This document shows, piece by piece, positions 9,193 to 17,781 of a DNA stretch of 64,000 nucleotides; the first letter of the stretch is position 1, and each line of letters begins with the position of its first letter. The stretch is from Porticoccaceae bacterium (GTDB taxonomy: Bacteria; Pseudomonadota; Gammaproteobacteria; Pseudomonadales; Porticoccaceae). The stretch is from contig JAQXEN010000056.1 in assembly GCA_029250825.1 (NCBI GenBank), forward strand, positions 1 to 64,000, in the 5' to 3' direction. Made by a program: the position numbers and the translations under genes. The notes under the pieces were generated by a model. It was not told the DNA's origin and did no database searches. It saw only the letters and a program-made list of their open reading frames with translations.

Positions 9193-9222
9193 TTGACGTA
9201 AACGTTAGATATTAACTATACT
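9193..9222 (+). promoter_or_regulatory. liu promoter with LiuR-like operator
   Basis: TTGACG (9193-9198) and TATACT (9217-9222) are spaced by 18 bases. The -35 box is part of the imperfect palindrome TTGACGTAAACGTTAG (9193-9208), with two ACGT half-site cores 6 bases apart. A MerR-family protein bound in a promoter spacer is the standard arrangement, and liuR starts 34 bases downstream of the -10 box. Confidence 0.55.
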
Positions 9223-9255
9223 GCCGATCTATCCTTTACCTCGATCGACCTCTCA

Positions 9256-9660
9256 ATGGAAAAAGCTCATTCAGACATCGGCACCGAATACAGCATCTCG
9301 CAACTCTCAAAAGAGTTCGATATCACCACCCGCAGTATTCGTCACTATGAAGATATAGGCCTGCTATCCCCCGCCCGCCGCGGCCAAACTCGCATCTATA
9401 GCCAGGCAGACCGAACCCGACTGCGGCTTATATTACGCGGCAAGCGACTCGGACTCTCTCTTGAAGACTCCCGGGAAATCATCGATATGTATGAGCCGGG
9501 TAAAACCAATATCGACCAGCTGAAAAAACTTATCGACGCCATACAAGTTCAGCGTGGCAAGCTCAATCAACAGCTCAACGACATCAGCAAACTACTCAAA
9601 GACCTCAATCAGGCCGAAGCGGACTGCATCGACGCCCTAAAAACCAACGGAAGGCAATAA
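9256..9660 (+). CDS. liuR: MerR family regulator of leucine/branched-chain acid catabolism
   Basis: 134 residues. The MerR helix-turn-helix and wing are at about residues 12-80 (YSISQLSKEFDITTRSIRHY, GLLSPARRGQTRIYS), followed by a dimerising coiled coil (about 85-125) and no metal-binding cysteine cluster. LiuR in gammaproteobacteria controls isovalerate/leucine genes, and this gene is first in the liuRABD operon, with 3 bases between its stop and the liuA start. It probably represses the operon until a pathway acyl-CoA is present; the effector is inferred from the family. Confidence 0.92.
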   Translation: MEKAHSDIGTEYSISQLSKEFDITTRSIRHYEDIGLLSPARRGQTRIYSQADRTRLRLILRGKRLGLSLEDSREIIDMYEPGKTNIDQLKKLIDAIQVQRGKLNQQLNDISKLLKDLNQAEADCIDALKTNGRQ

Positions 9661-9663
9661 GCC

Positions 9664-10830
9664 ATGAACACCATCTACCCCAGCTTAAATTTTAATCTCG
9701 GCGACGACATCGACATGCTTCGGGACAGCGTTTTCCAATTCTGTCAGGCCGAGATAGCCCCCCGAGCCGCCGAGATCGATCAAAACAATGAATTCCCTAT
9801 GGATCTTTGGCGCAAATTTGGCGATATGGGCCTATTGGGCATTACTGTGGACGAAGAGTACGGCGGTTCTGGAATGGGTTATCTGGCCCACTCCGTAGCC
9901 ATGGAAGAAATCTCCAGAGCCTCCGCCTCGGTGGGTCTATCCTACGGCGCCCACTCCAACCTCTGTGTTAATCAGCTCGCCAAAAATGGCACCGAGGAGC
10001 AGAAACAAAAGTACCTGCCCAAACTCTGTTCCGGGGAACATATAGGTGCCCTCGCCATGAGCGAACCCAATGCCGGATCCGATGTGGTGAGCATGAAACT
10101 CAGCGCCACCAAAAAAGGTGACAGCTACCTGCTCAATGGCAACAAGATGTGGATCACCAATGGTCCCGATGCTCAGACCTATATTATCTACGCCAAAACT
10201 GACACCAGCGCCGGCTCCAAAGGCATCACCGCCTTTATTGTGGAGCGGGATTTCCCCGGATTTTCCCGCCATCAAAAACTCGACAAACTCGGCATGCGCG
10301 GTTCCAACACCTGTGAACTAGTCTTCCAAGACTGTGAAGTGCCAGCGGAGAATATACTCGGCGGTGAAGGCCGCGGAGTCGCCGTGCTGATGTCCGGACT
10401 CGACTATGAACGCACAGTACTGTCCGGTGGCCCAGTGGGGATTATGCAAGCCTGTCTGGATGTAGTGCTGCCCTATATTCATGAGCGCAGCCAGTTTGGT
10501 CAGGCGATTGGAGAATTCCAGCTAATGCAGGGCAAGATCGCCGATATGTACGCCGATCTAAACGCCTCCCGCGCCTACCTCTACGCCGTCGCCCGAGCCT
10601 GTGACTTAGCCCAGGACTCACGCAAAGACGCCGCCGCAGTCATTCTATTTACCGCTGAAAAAGCCACTCAGATGGCCCTACAGACAATTCAGGCACTGGG
10701 AGGCAATGGCTACACCAATGAATATGCCGCAGGGCGCTTACTGCGAGACGCCAAGCTCTATGAAATTGGCGCCGGCACATCAGAAGTGCGGCGCATGCTG
10801 ATTGGCCGGGAACTATTTGCCCAGAGCTGA
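9664..10830 (+). CDS. liuA: Isovaleryl-CoA dehydrogenase
   Basis: 388 residues, a full-length acyl-CoA dehydrogenase. Signatures are [20 protein letters not shown] (FAD/substrate site), [20 protein letters not shown], and the C-terminal [20 protein letters not shown] and [17 protein letters not shown]. The catalytic glutamate sits in [15 protein letters not shown], the position used by isovaleryl-CoA dehydrogenases rather than the C-terminal position of medium-chain enzymes. It oxidises isovaleryl-CoA to 3-methylcrotonyl-CoA and passes electrons to ETF. Located directly between liuR and the carboxylase subunit genes. Confidence 0.95.
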   Translation: MNTIYPSLNFNLGDDIDMLRDSVFQFCQAEIAPRAAEIDQNNEFPMDLWRKFGDMGLLGITVDEEYGGSGMGYLAHSVAMEEISRASASVGLSYGAHSNLCVNQLAKNGTEEQKQKYLPKLCSGEHIGALAMSEPNAGSDVVSMKLSATKKGDSYLLNGNKMWITNGPDAQTYIIYAKTDTSAGSKGITAFIVERDFPGFSRHQKLDKLGMRGSNTCELVFQDCEVPAENILGGEGRGVAVLMSGLDYERTVLSGGPVGIMQACLDVVLPYIHERSQFGQAIGEFQLMQGKIADMYADLNASRAYLYAVARACDLAQDSRKDAAAVILFTAEKATQMALQTIQALGGNGYTNEYAAGRLLRDAKLYEIGAGTSEVRRMLIGRELFAQS

Positions 10831-10837
10831 TGATTTA

Positions 10838-10907
10838 TCGCTTTTAAGAGGTGGCTTTTAACCAACGACTTTTAGCAAATGACTTTTAGCAAAGAGCTTG
10901 TAACAAA
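10838..10907 (+). repeat. 14-bp tandem repeat, five diverged units, in the liuA-liuB gap
   Basis: Five consecutive 14-base units (consensus TGACTTTTAGCAAA) begin 8 bases after the liuA stop and end 18 bases before the liuB start. The middle two are nearly identical and the outer ones have diverged. The repeat fills almost the whole intergenic spacer. Confidence 0.8.
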
Positions 10908-10925
10908 TCGAGGATCGAGAAACCT

Positions 10926-12533
10926 ATGCCGATTATCAAAACCAAAATAAACAGTAAAAGCGCTGACTTTGCCGTCAATGCCGATGCCATGCAGGCCAAG
11001 GTCAATGATTTAAATAGCACTTTGACAGTGATACGCCAAGGCGGCGGTGAAAAAGCCTGTGCACGGCATATAAGCCGGGGCAAATTACTCCCCCGAGAGC
11101 GCGTTGAAGCACTTTTAGATCCAGGCTCGGCATTTTTGGAACTCTCCGCCCTCGCCGCCCATGATGTTTATGGTGAATCGGTTCCAGCCGCCGGCATTAT
11201 CACCGGCATAGGACGGGTCAGCGGTCAGGAGTGCATGATTGTTGCCAACGACGCCACAGTCAAAGGGGGCAGCTATTACCCCCTCACAGTAAAAAAACAC
11301 CTTCGCGCTCAGGCCATCGCCGCCGAAAACAACCTACCCTGCATCTATCTAGTGGACTCCGGTGGTGCCAACCTGCCCCGTCAAGATGAGGTGTTCCCGG
11401 ATCGCGATCACTTTGGCCGTATCTTTTTTAATCAAGCCAACATGTCGGCACAGAACATCCCCCAAATTGCCGCGGTTATGGGTTCCTGCACCGCGGGCGG
11501 TGCCTATGTTCCCGCCATGGCCGACGAATCGATTATCGTCAGAGATCAGGGCACCATTTTTCTCGCCGGACCGCCGCTGGTTAAAGCCGCCACCGGCGAA
11601 GTGGTCAGCGCAGAAGAACTCGGCGGAGCAGAAGTTCACTGCCGCACCTCCGGCGTCGCCGACCATCTGGCCAACAATGACCATCATGCCCTTGAGTTAG
11701 CGCGCAATGCCGTGGCAAGACTCAACCGAAACAAGCCCGTTAATGGCGACCTAAAAGCCGCCCTCGAGCCACTGTATAACAGTGATGAAATCGGTGGTGT
11801 AATACCCAGTGATTCGCGCAAGTCTTACGATGTTCGCGAGATCATTGCCCGCATAGTCGACGGCTCTGACCTTGATGAATTTAAAGCTCTCTATGGCACC
11901 ACGCTAGTCTGTGGTTTCGCTCGAATATTTGGCTATCCAGTTGGCATCGTGGCCAACAACGGCATCCTTTTCGGCGAGTCAGCCCAGAAAGGCGCGCACT
12001 TTATAGAACTCTGCGCCCAGCGCAAAATCCCCCTAGTATTCCTGCAAAATATCACCGGTTTTATGGTGGGAAAACAGTATGAAAATAATGGCATCGCCAA
12101 GCATGGAGCCAAGATGGTCACCGCTGTGGCCACCGCCAATGTACCCAAGTTCACAGTATTGATTGGCGGCTCCTTTGGCGCCGGCAATTACGGCATGTGT
12201 GGCCGTGCCTATGACCCAAGGTTTATGTTTATGTGGCCCAATGCGCGCATCTCCGTAATGGGTGGCGAGCAGGCGGCTGGAGTATTGGCTCAGGTGACTC
12301 GCGATAAATACGAGCGCGACGGTGTTGACTGGAGCGCCGATCAAGAAGCGCAATTCAAGCAACCCATAATCGACAACTATGATCATCAGGGGCACCCCTA
12401 TTACGCCTCGGCAAGACTATGGGACGATGGCGTGATTGATCCCGCGGATACCCGCATGGTTTTGGGACTATCCATTTCGGCGAGTCATAATCGGGTTATA
12501 GAAGAGACTAAGTTCGGGGTCTTTAGAATGTGA
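10926..12533 (+). CDS. liuB: Methylcrotonyl-CoA carboxylase, carboxyltransferase (beta) subunit
   Basis: 535 residues, the usual length of MCC beta. The two crotonase-like halves are present: N-terminal [22 protein letters not shown] and [17 protein letters not shown], then C-terminal [20 protein letters not shown] and [10 protein letters not shown]. It transfers carboxylate from carboxybiotin on LiuD to 3-methylcrotonyl-CoA, giving 3-methylglutaconyl-CoA. Downstream of liuA and 93 bases upstream of liuD. The GAGGATCGAGAAACC leader supplies the ribosome site. Confidence 0.96.
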   Translation: MPIIKTKINSKSADFAVNADAMQAKVNDLNSTLTVIRQGGGEKACARHISRGKLLPRERVEALLDPGSAFLELSALAAHDVYGESVPAAGIITGIGRVSGQECMIVANDATVKGGSYYPLTVKKHLRAQAIAAENNLPCIYLVDSGGANLPRQDEVFPDRDHFGRIFFNQANMSAQNIPQIAAVMGSCTAGGAYVPAMADESIIVRDQGTIFLAGPPLVKAATGEVVSAEELGGAEVHCRTSGVADHLANNDHHALELARNAVARLNRNKPVNGDLKAALEPLYNSDEIGGVIPSDSRKSYDVREIIARIVDGSDLDEFKALYGTTLVCGFARIFGYPVGIVANNGILFGESAQKGAHFIELCAQRKIPLVFLQNITGFMVGKQYENNGIAKHGAKMVTAVATANVPKFTVLIGGSFGAGNYGMCGRAYDPRFMFMWPNARISVMGGEQAAGVLAQVTRDKYERDGVDWSADQEAQFKQPIIDNYDHQGHPYYASARLWDDGVIDPADTRMVLGLSISASHNRVIEETKFGVFRM

Positions 12534-12626
12534 CGCCCCTGCGGGATCACAGCTTGAATCCAGAAGCCCGAAACCTAAAATAACCAAGACAGATAGACTC
12601 CAACCCGCAACCAATGGACTGAAAAA

Positions 12627-14540
12627 ATGTTTAGCAAAATATTAATTGCCAACCGCGGTGAAATCGCCTGTCGTATTATTCGCACAGCGAAAAAAATGGG
12701 CATCGCAACCGTCGCCGTCTACAGCGCTGCCGACCGCAACGCCCTGCATGTAAACCTCGCCGATGAAGCCATTTATATAGGTCCATCCCCCTCCACCGAA
12801 TCCTATTTGGTGATCGACAATATTATCCAAGCGGCACTCAGCACCGGCGCTCAGGCAATACACCCCGGTTATGGTTTCCTCTCTGAAAATGCCGACTTCA
12901 GTCGTCAGTGCGATGCCAATAAGTTAGTTTTTATCGGCCCGCCGGTGGCCGCTATCTTGGCTATGGGATCTAAATCCGCCGCGAAAAATATTATGGCAAA
13001 AGCCAATGTGCCACTGGTTCCCGGCTATCATGGTGATAACCAAAATCCCGCTATCCTCAAACAGTCTGCAGACGAAATGGGCTACCCCGTGTTGCTTAAA
13101 GCTGCCGCCGGTGGTGGCGGAAAAGGCATGCGCGCGGTGTATCATGGCGATGAATTTGATCAGGCTTTAGCCGCCGCCAAACGTGAGGCCACAAACAGCT
13201 TTAACGATGACATCATGCTGGTGGAAAGATATCTGCAGCAGCCCCGCCATGTGGAAATTCAAGTATTTTGTGATCAACACAACAATGCCGTGCATCTCTT
13301 CGAACGCGACTGCTCCCTGCAGCGCCGCCACCAAAAAGTGATCGAAGAGGCACCGGCCCCCGGAATGACCCCAGAGCTACGCCAGCGCATGGGTGAAGCC
13401 GCTATTCGCGCCGCCAGCGCAATCAACTATCAGGGCGCTGGCACCGTGGAATTTTTGCTCGACAGCAGTGGCGAGTTTTTCTTTATGGAAATGAATACCC
13501 GTCTTCAGGTCGAGCACCCAGTTACCGAAATGATCAGTGGTCAAGACCTTGTAGAATGGCAGCTCAGAGTCGCCAATGGCGAACCCCTGCCCTGTACCCA
13601 AGCACAGTTAAATATTCGTGGCCACGCCTTTGAAGCTCGAATTTATGCGGAAGATCCCGAGCATGACTTCCTGCCCTCCACAGGCCAGCTAACGCAGCTG
13701 CGAGCGCCTCGAGAAACCTCCCATGTGCGCATCGACAGTGGCGTTATTGAAGGCGATGAAGTGTCGGTTTTTTACGACCCCATGATCGCCAAGTTAGTGG
13801 TTTGGGACAGCGACCGGGATCGTGCCCTAGAGCGTTTAACTGACGCCCTCAGCGAATATCGTATAGCCGGCGTCACCACCAATATCCCATTTCTTTACAA
13901 CCTAGCCAGCAGCGGCCCATTCCGCCGCGGCGATGTGGACACGGGCTTTATCGATGAACATCAAGCCGAAATATTCCACCGCCGCAAAGAAGATCTCGAC
14001 TACGCCGCACCACTGGCAGCTCAGGCAATTTTAGCGGCGCAAAATCAGTCCGCTCAAAAAGTCGCCGAGCAATCCAGCGAACCCAACTCCCCCTGGCATC
14101 TGATGAATCATTGGCGCAATAGTAATAGCAGCCCACAGCAGCTAAGAATCAATATTGGCGAGCAGCAGGTTAAAGTGACTGCAGAAACCCGACAACTGCC
14201 CGCCAATATAAAAGTTGTCAGGGATAAGGCCGGCTTTAATCTGTTTACTCCCCAAGGGGTTTTTCACTGCAGCAAAAGTCAACCGGATCTCGGTCTCGAC
14301 CAGAACCAAGACGGCAGCGGCAACCTAAATGCACCGATGAATGGCACAGTGGTTACATTGCTAGTCGAAGTAGGCGCAGCAGTGATAAAGGGCGAAACTC
14401 TGCTGGTTATGGAAGCAATGAAAATGGAACACAGCATCACCGCTCCCAATAATGGCAGGGTAAGAGAATTCTTTTATCAGCCTGGGGAGTTAGTGGATGG
14501 TGGTGCTGAGCTGTTAGCTTTCGAGATGGAAGGCTCTTGA
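12627..14540 (+). CDS. liuD: Methylcrotonyl-CoA carboxylase, biotin carboxylase/carrier (alpha) subunit
   Basis: 637 residues. Domains in order: biotin carboxylase N-terminal part (MFSKILIANRGEIACRIIRT), ATP-grasp with glycine loop AAAGGGGKGMR, catalytic EMNTRLQVEHPVTE, the BC C-terminal domain, a divergent BT linker (about 460-560), and a biotin carrier domain with the lysine motif VMEAMKMEHS near the C terminus. It carboxylates its own biotin using ATP and bicarbonate. Last gene of the operon; liuC (methylglutaconyl-CoA hydratase) and liuE do not follow. Confidence 0.96.
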   Translation: MFSKILIANRGEIACRIIRTAKKMGIATVAVYSAADRNALHVNLADEAIYIGPSPSTESYLVIDNIIQAALSTGAQAIHPGYGFLSENADFSRQCDANKLVFIGPPVAAILAMGSKSAAKNIMAKANVPLVPGYHGDNQNPAILKQSADEMGYPVLLKAAAGGGGKGMRAVYHGDEFDQALAAAKREATNSFNDDIMLVERYLQQPRHVEIQVFCDQHNNAVHLFERDCSLQRRHQKVIEEAPAPGMTPELRQRMGEAAIRAASAINYQGAGTVEFLLDSSGEFFFMEMNTRLQVEHPVTEMISGQDLVEWQLRVANGEPLPCTQAQLNIRGHAFEARIYAEDPEHDFLPSTGQLTQLRAPRETSHVRIDSGVIEGDEVSVFYDPMIAKLVVWDSDRDRALERLTDALSEYRIAGVTTNIPFLYNLASSGPFRRGDVDTGFIDEHQAEIFHRRKEDLDYAAPLAAQAILAAQNQSAQKVAEQSSEPNSPWHLMNHWRNSNSSPQQLRINIGEQQVKVTAETRQLPANIKVVRDKAGFNLFTPQGVFHCSKSQPDLGLDQNQDGSGNLNAPMNGTVVTLLVEVGAAVIKGETLLVMEAMKMEHSITAPNNGRVREFFYQPGELVDGGAELLAFEMEGS

Positions 14541-14672
14541 GTTAGCAAACACCTAAAACAAATAAGGAACAGACCCGGAGACTAAAACTTACCCTGCAGC
14601 CTCGCCAAACCCTTGGCACTGCAGGCCAGTAAGCTATACTAGCGCCCTTTCAACCCCTTCGGAGTAGGCTCC

Positions 14673-15431
14673 TTGACCGCATTTCGTCCATGTATTGACC
14701 TTCACCAAGGGCAGGTAAAACAAATTGTCGGCGGCAGTCTCAGTGACGCTGGCGCCAAAACCAACTTTGTTAGCACCCACAATGGAGCCTACTATGCCAG
14801 TCTCTATAGACAGCAGGGTCTCACCGGCGGCCATGTCATAGCACTGGGTCCCAACAATCAGCAGCAGGCTCTAGAGGCCCTCGCCGCCTACCCCAACGGC
14901 ATGCAGTTTGGCGGTGGCGTCAATCTTGAAAATGCGACAAGTTATCTTCAGGCTGGCGCCTCGCACATCATTGTCACCTCCTATTTATTTGAAAACAGTG
15001 ATTTTTCTTGGTCGCGCCTAGAAAAAATAAAAGCCGAAGTGGGTGCCGACAAATTAGTTCTCGACCTAAGCTGTCGCAAAACTCAAGATGGCTGGATGAT
15101 CGCCACGGACCGCTGGCAAACCATCACCACTATGCAAGTTAACCAACAAACCATTGCCGAACTGGAAAGCCACTGCGCCGAGTTTTTAATTCACGCCGCA
15201 GATGTAGAAGGACTTCAGGGAGGAATCGACAGCGACCTTGTAAGCCTGCTGGGGGACTGCTGCACCCTACCCACCACCTATGCCGGCGGTGCCCGCTCCC
15301 TCGCCGATCTCGAGCTAGTGCAGACACTCTCCAAGGGCAAAGTCGACCTCACCATTGGCAGCGCCCTCGATATCTTTGGCGGCACTGGGGTCACACTTGA
15401 TGAATGTGTGAAGTGGAATCAACAGCCCTGA
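14673..15431 (+). CDS. HisA of the eukaryotic (yeast HIS6) type: ProFAR isomerase homologue
   Basis: 252 residues. The sequence follows yeast HIS6 rather than ordinary bacterial HisA: CIDLHQGQVKQIVGG at the N terminus, then KTNFVSTH, HVIALGPNN, QFGGGVN, IVTSYLF, VLDLSCRKTQDGWM, FLIHAADVEGLQGGID, TYAGGARSLADLE and GKVDLTIGSALDIFGG. HisA isomerises ProFAR to PRFAR in histidine synthesis. No other his gene is nearby. It starts with TTG (14673) preceded by GGAG 8 bases away; no ATG fits. It might replace the bacterial hisA or act beside it, which would need the rest of the genome to tell. Confidence 0.9.
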   Translation: MTAFRPCIDLHQGQVKQIVGGSLSDAGAKTNFVSTHNGAYYASLYRQQGLTGGHVIALGPNNQQQALEALAAYPNGMQFGGGVNLENATSYLQAGASHIIVTSYLFENSDFSWSRLEKIKAEVGADKLVLDLSCRKTQDGWMIATDRWQTITTMQVNQQTIAELESHCAEFLIHAADVEGLQGGIDSDLVSLLGDCCTLPTTYAGGARSLADLELVQTLSKGKVDLTIGSALDIFGGTGVTLDECVKWNQQP

Positions 15432-15495
15432 GCCGATAAAAAGCCCTGAGCCGATAAAAAGCCCCAAGCAGGTCAAAAGCCCCAAGCAGGTCAAT
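15424..15495 (+). repeat. 18-bp tandem repeats (2 + 2 units) at the end of hisA
   Basis: Two exact copies of AGCCCTGAGCCGATAAAA are followed by two near-exact copies of AGCCCCAAGCAGGTCAAA. All four units share the AGCCC start and an AAA-rich end. The first unit covers the hisA stop codon. Confidence 0.85.
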
Positions 15496-15527
15496 GGGCA
15501 CCCAACTTAGATGTCACAAACAGCAAT

Positions 15528-15562
15528 GAGATCCCTCGTCGCTTCGCTCTGTCGGGATGACA
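15528..15562 (-). repeat. Dispersed element A, half copy
   Basis: Matches the left half of the ~64-bp element (GTCATCCCGAC...CGAGGGATCTC), here on the minus strand. Confidence 0.8.
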
Positions 15563-15682
15563 GTAGTCGTGTGTTTTTTTGGCGGGGAAGTTGAAAGTCC
15601 TGAGACCGCAGACATCAGGCACAATCATAAAAATCTCGCCAGACCCATATCAAAACAATGTTAGCACTACGATAGTCCAGAT

Positions 15683-15836
15683 AGACTCTGAGGATAGTCT
15701 TGCGATCAATCAGGGCCTGCTTATGGGTGGCATTATTTTCAGGAAAAGAGAGCACTTGTCTGAGCGTCAGCGAGTTGTGGGAACGCTGAAAATAATGGCA
15801 GTCATGGGACCGATCGCAAGGCTATCCTCAGAGTTT
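15683..15836. repeat. Long-hairpin element B, copy 1
   Basis: A 154-base imperfect inverted repeat. Outer arms read ACTCTGAGGATAGTCTTGCG and CGCAAGGCTATCCTCAGAGT; a second paired segment is ATTATTTTCAG / CTGAAAATAAT; the core contains AGAGAGCACTTGTCTGAGCG and TCAGCG...CGCTGA. No coding potential and no transposase. Confidence 0.85.
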
Positions 15837-15869
15837 ATTGGCGCCCAACTTAGTGCCACAAACAGCAAT

Positions 15870-15905
15870 GAGATCCCTCGTCGCTTCGCTCTGTCGGGAT
15901 GACAG
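15870..15905 (-). repeat. Dispersed element A, half copy
   Basis: Same sequence and orientation as the copy at 15528, exactly one 342-base period later. Confidence 0.8.
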
Positions 15906-16024
15906 TAGTCGTGTCTTTTTTTGGCGGGGAAGTTGAAAGTCCTTAGACCTCAGACATCAGGCACAATCATAAAAATCTCGCCAGATCCATATCAAAGCAA
16001 TGTCAGCACTACGATAGTCCAGAT

Positions 16025-16178
16025 AGACTCTGAGCATAGCCTTGCGATCAATCAGGGCCCGCTTATGAGTGACATTATTTTCAGGAAAAGAGAGCACTTG
16101 TCTGAGCGTCAGCGAGTTGTGGGAACGCTGAAAATAATGACAGTCATGGGACCGATCGCAAGGCTATGCTCAGAGTCT
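16025..16178. repeat. Long-hairpin element B, copy 2
   Basis: Second copy, one 342-base period after copy 1. In the outer arm GAGGATAG of copy 1 is GAGCATAG here, and the opposite arm changes from CTATCCTC to CTATGCTC, which keeps the pairing. Confidence 0.85.
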
Positions 16179-16212
16179 ATGGGCGCCCAACTTAGATACC
16201 ACAAACCGCAAT

Positions 16213-16248
16213 GAGATCCCTCATCGCTCCGCTCAGTCTGGATGACAG
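16213..16248 (-). repeat. Dispersed element A, diverged half copy
   Basis: Third A copy in this block, with a few substitutions (TCATCGCTCC, AGTCTGGATGAC). It closes the A-B-A-B-A array 63 bases before the end of the DUF3422 gene. Confidence 0.75.
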
Positions 16249-16311
16249 TTACAGAGTTTCGGAGAACGTTGAAAACCCAACCCAACTAGATACAGGGCAA
16301 CGTTCTCAAAC

Positions 16312-17571
16312 TCACTTATCCAACTTATTGCGAATTCTCTTCACCAACATCAGCGCCCCAGTAAAGATAAACGGCGTAATAATCGCCAGCGCCATAGTCT
16401 TAGAAATCAACAAATATTGTTCGATAGGCAATGGCGCAATCAGCAGCTTAATCAGATTCATACTGTAGTAGGTCATAGCCACCACCGATAAACCCTCCAC
16501 CGTCTGCTGCAGACGCAACTGCAAAGCACTGCGCTTATCCATTGAAGCCAACAGACGCTGATTCTGTAACTCCAGCGATAACTGCAACCGCGAATTCAAC
16601 AGCTCAGTCGTCCGACTGATCCGTTTCGACAAATCCTCCTTGCGCTTAACCACCGACATACAGGTGTGAAACGCCGGAATAAAACGCCGCACATGAAATT
16701 GCTTTAACGTACGAAAGGTCGGCAGCTTCTGCTCTCGCAACATATCCAAACGACTCTCAGTCAAACTAAAGTAAGCCTGAGTCGCCGAAAAGCGAAAATT
16801 ATGATCCGCAACCAACTTCTCCAACTGAGTCGCCTCCTCAATCAACTCAGTCATCAACCTCTGCTCATCCTCCACCGTCTCCAGCAAATTGAGCTTCGCA
16901 TTGGTGCCCACCAACTGCCCCTCCAACTTAGTCACCGCTGGAATCAACTCACGGGCTATAGGCAGTGCCAGAAGCGTCATAGCCCGATAAGCAGCGATCT
17001 CCAACAGATTGCGGATCGCCCGACCGGCCTGCAATGCATCAATACCCTCATCCACCACCAGAGTGCGAATAAAGCCATCCGCATCATCCCGCACCGAAGT
17101 CCACACCGTCGCCAAACCATCATAAATCTTGCTGCCGACCAAACGCTTGCCATCAAAATAATCCTCCAACTGTTGCGGACTCAGGGAAGTCGGACGCAGA
17201 TCAATATGATTGGCCGCAATCACCTCACCGGACATCCCATCCAACCACTCAGCATCAATTAATGAAAACAGATTGCGGCACAGCTCACCCTCGGGCTGAC
17301 GCTGACAGATCACCGTGTAAGTTGAAAATTCATTGTGCCGTTCCCAGCGAAAATCAAACTCTTTAAAACTCTGGTAATAACAGCTTTCACCGGGCTGAGG
17401 TGGCGCAACATTGTCCCTGTTGGCTAGATCTGTGAGTCGATCGATTTCTGACTGGCGGTCGCCAGGATTGAGAAGCACCAGGCTAGAAACCTGAGCGGGT
17501 AAGTTTACCACCGGAAAATTACGGTTGTGAAGTTCTTTAATTAATGTATTTTTTTGTGGGTGGAATTTCAT
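16312..17571 (-). CDS. DUF3422 family membrane-anchored protein
   Basis: 419 residues. The N terminus fits the DUF3422 pattern (HPQKNTLIKELHNRNFPVVN, then RWERHNEFSTYTVI). The middle (about 210-350) is rich in heptad-like helices with many Leu/Glu/Arg, and two hydrophobic segments near the C terminus (about 355-410) would anchor it in the membrane, ending in a basic KRIRNKLDK tail. The family is widespread in proteobacteria and has no established function. It stands alone, with repeat DNA on both sides. Confidence 0.85.
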   Translation of the reverse strand: MKFHPQKNTLIKELHNRNFPVVNLPAQVSSLVLLNPGDRQSEIDRLTDLANRDNVAPPQPGESCYYQSFKEFDFRWERHNEFSTYTVICQRQPEGELCRNLFSLIDAEWLDGMSGEVIAANHIDLRPTSLSPQQLEDYFDGKRLVGSKIYDGLATVWTSVRDDADGFIRTLVVDEGIDALQAGRAIRNLLEIAAYRAMTLLALPIARELIPAVTKLEGQLVGTNAKLNLLETVEDEQRLMTELIEEATQLEKLVADHNFRFSATQAYFSLTESRLDMLREQKLPTFRTLKQFHVRRFIPAFHTCMSVVKRKEDLSKRISRTTELLNSRLQLSLELQNQRLLASMDKRSALQLRLQQTVEGLSVVAMTYYSMNLIKLLIAPLPIEQYLLISKTMALAIITPFIFTGALMLVKRIRNKLDK

Positions 17572-17620
17572 CTTGACTACCCCATTTATTATTTTTTTAA
17601 AATACAGTTCCTTTTTATAA

Positions 17621-17662
17621 CAAACTAATCTCTACAAGCTAATCGCTACAAACTAATTATTG
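17621..17662. repeat. 14-bp tandem repeat, three units
   Basis: Three 14-base units of the form CAAACTAATCTCTA lie just upstream of the DUF3422 start, in a 211-base gap with no gene. The third unit has diverged at its end. Confidence 0.65.
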
Positions 17663-17781
17663 CGGCGACTTAATACAAGCTTTTAACAACAATTTTAACC
17701 GCCAAAGTCCTAAAAAGTGCGACCACCAGTTCAATCGAATGGCAGCCGCACTTGATTCTCACTAAGACAACAGTCTATCAA

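Larger units (their letters stand above)
15515..16198. repeat. 342-bp direct tandem duplication (two units)
   Basis: Units 15515-15856 and 15857-16198 match along their whole length with scattered substitutions. Each contains one copy of short palindromic element A and one of long hairpin element B, and a third A copy follows, giving the order A-B-A-B-A. Two open frames (15579-15902 and 15921-16214, both from TTG) are by-products of the repeat. This fills the gap between hisA and the DUF3422 gene; there is no gene here. Confidence 0.9.

Noticed and set aside
15424-15495. Short repeats resembling a CRISPR array
   Set aside because: Units are contiguous with no spacers, only four copies, and no cas gene is present.
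15579-16214. Two similar open frames (about 107 and 97 residues) starting at TTG
   Set aside because: They lie entirely in the 342-base duplication and translate hairpin element B; no ribosome site, no family, and the similarity is that of the DNA repeat.
16801-17262. 153-residue plus-strand frame inside the DUF3422 gene
   Set aside because: Gln/Leu/His-rich antisense shadow of a well-supported coding sequence.
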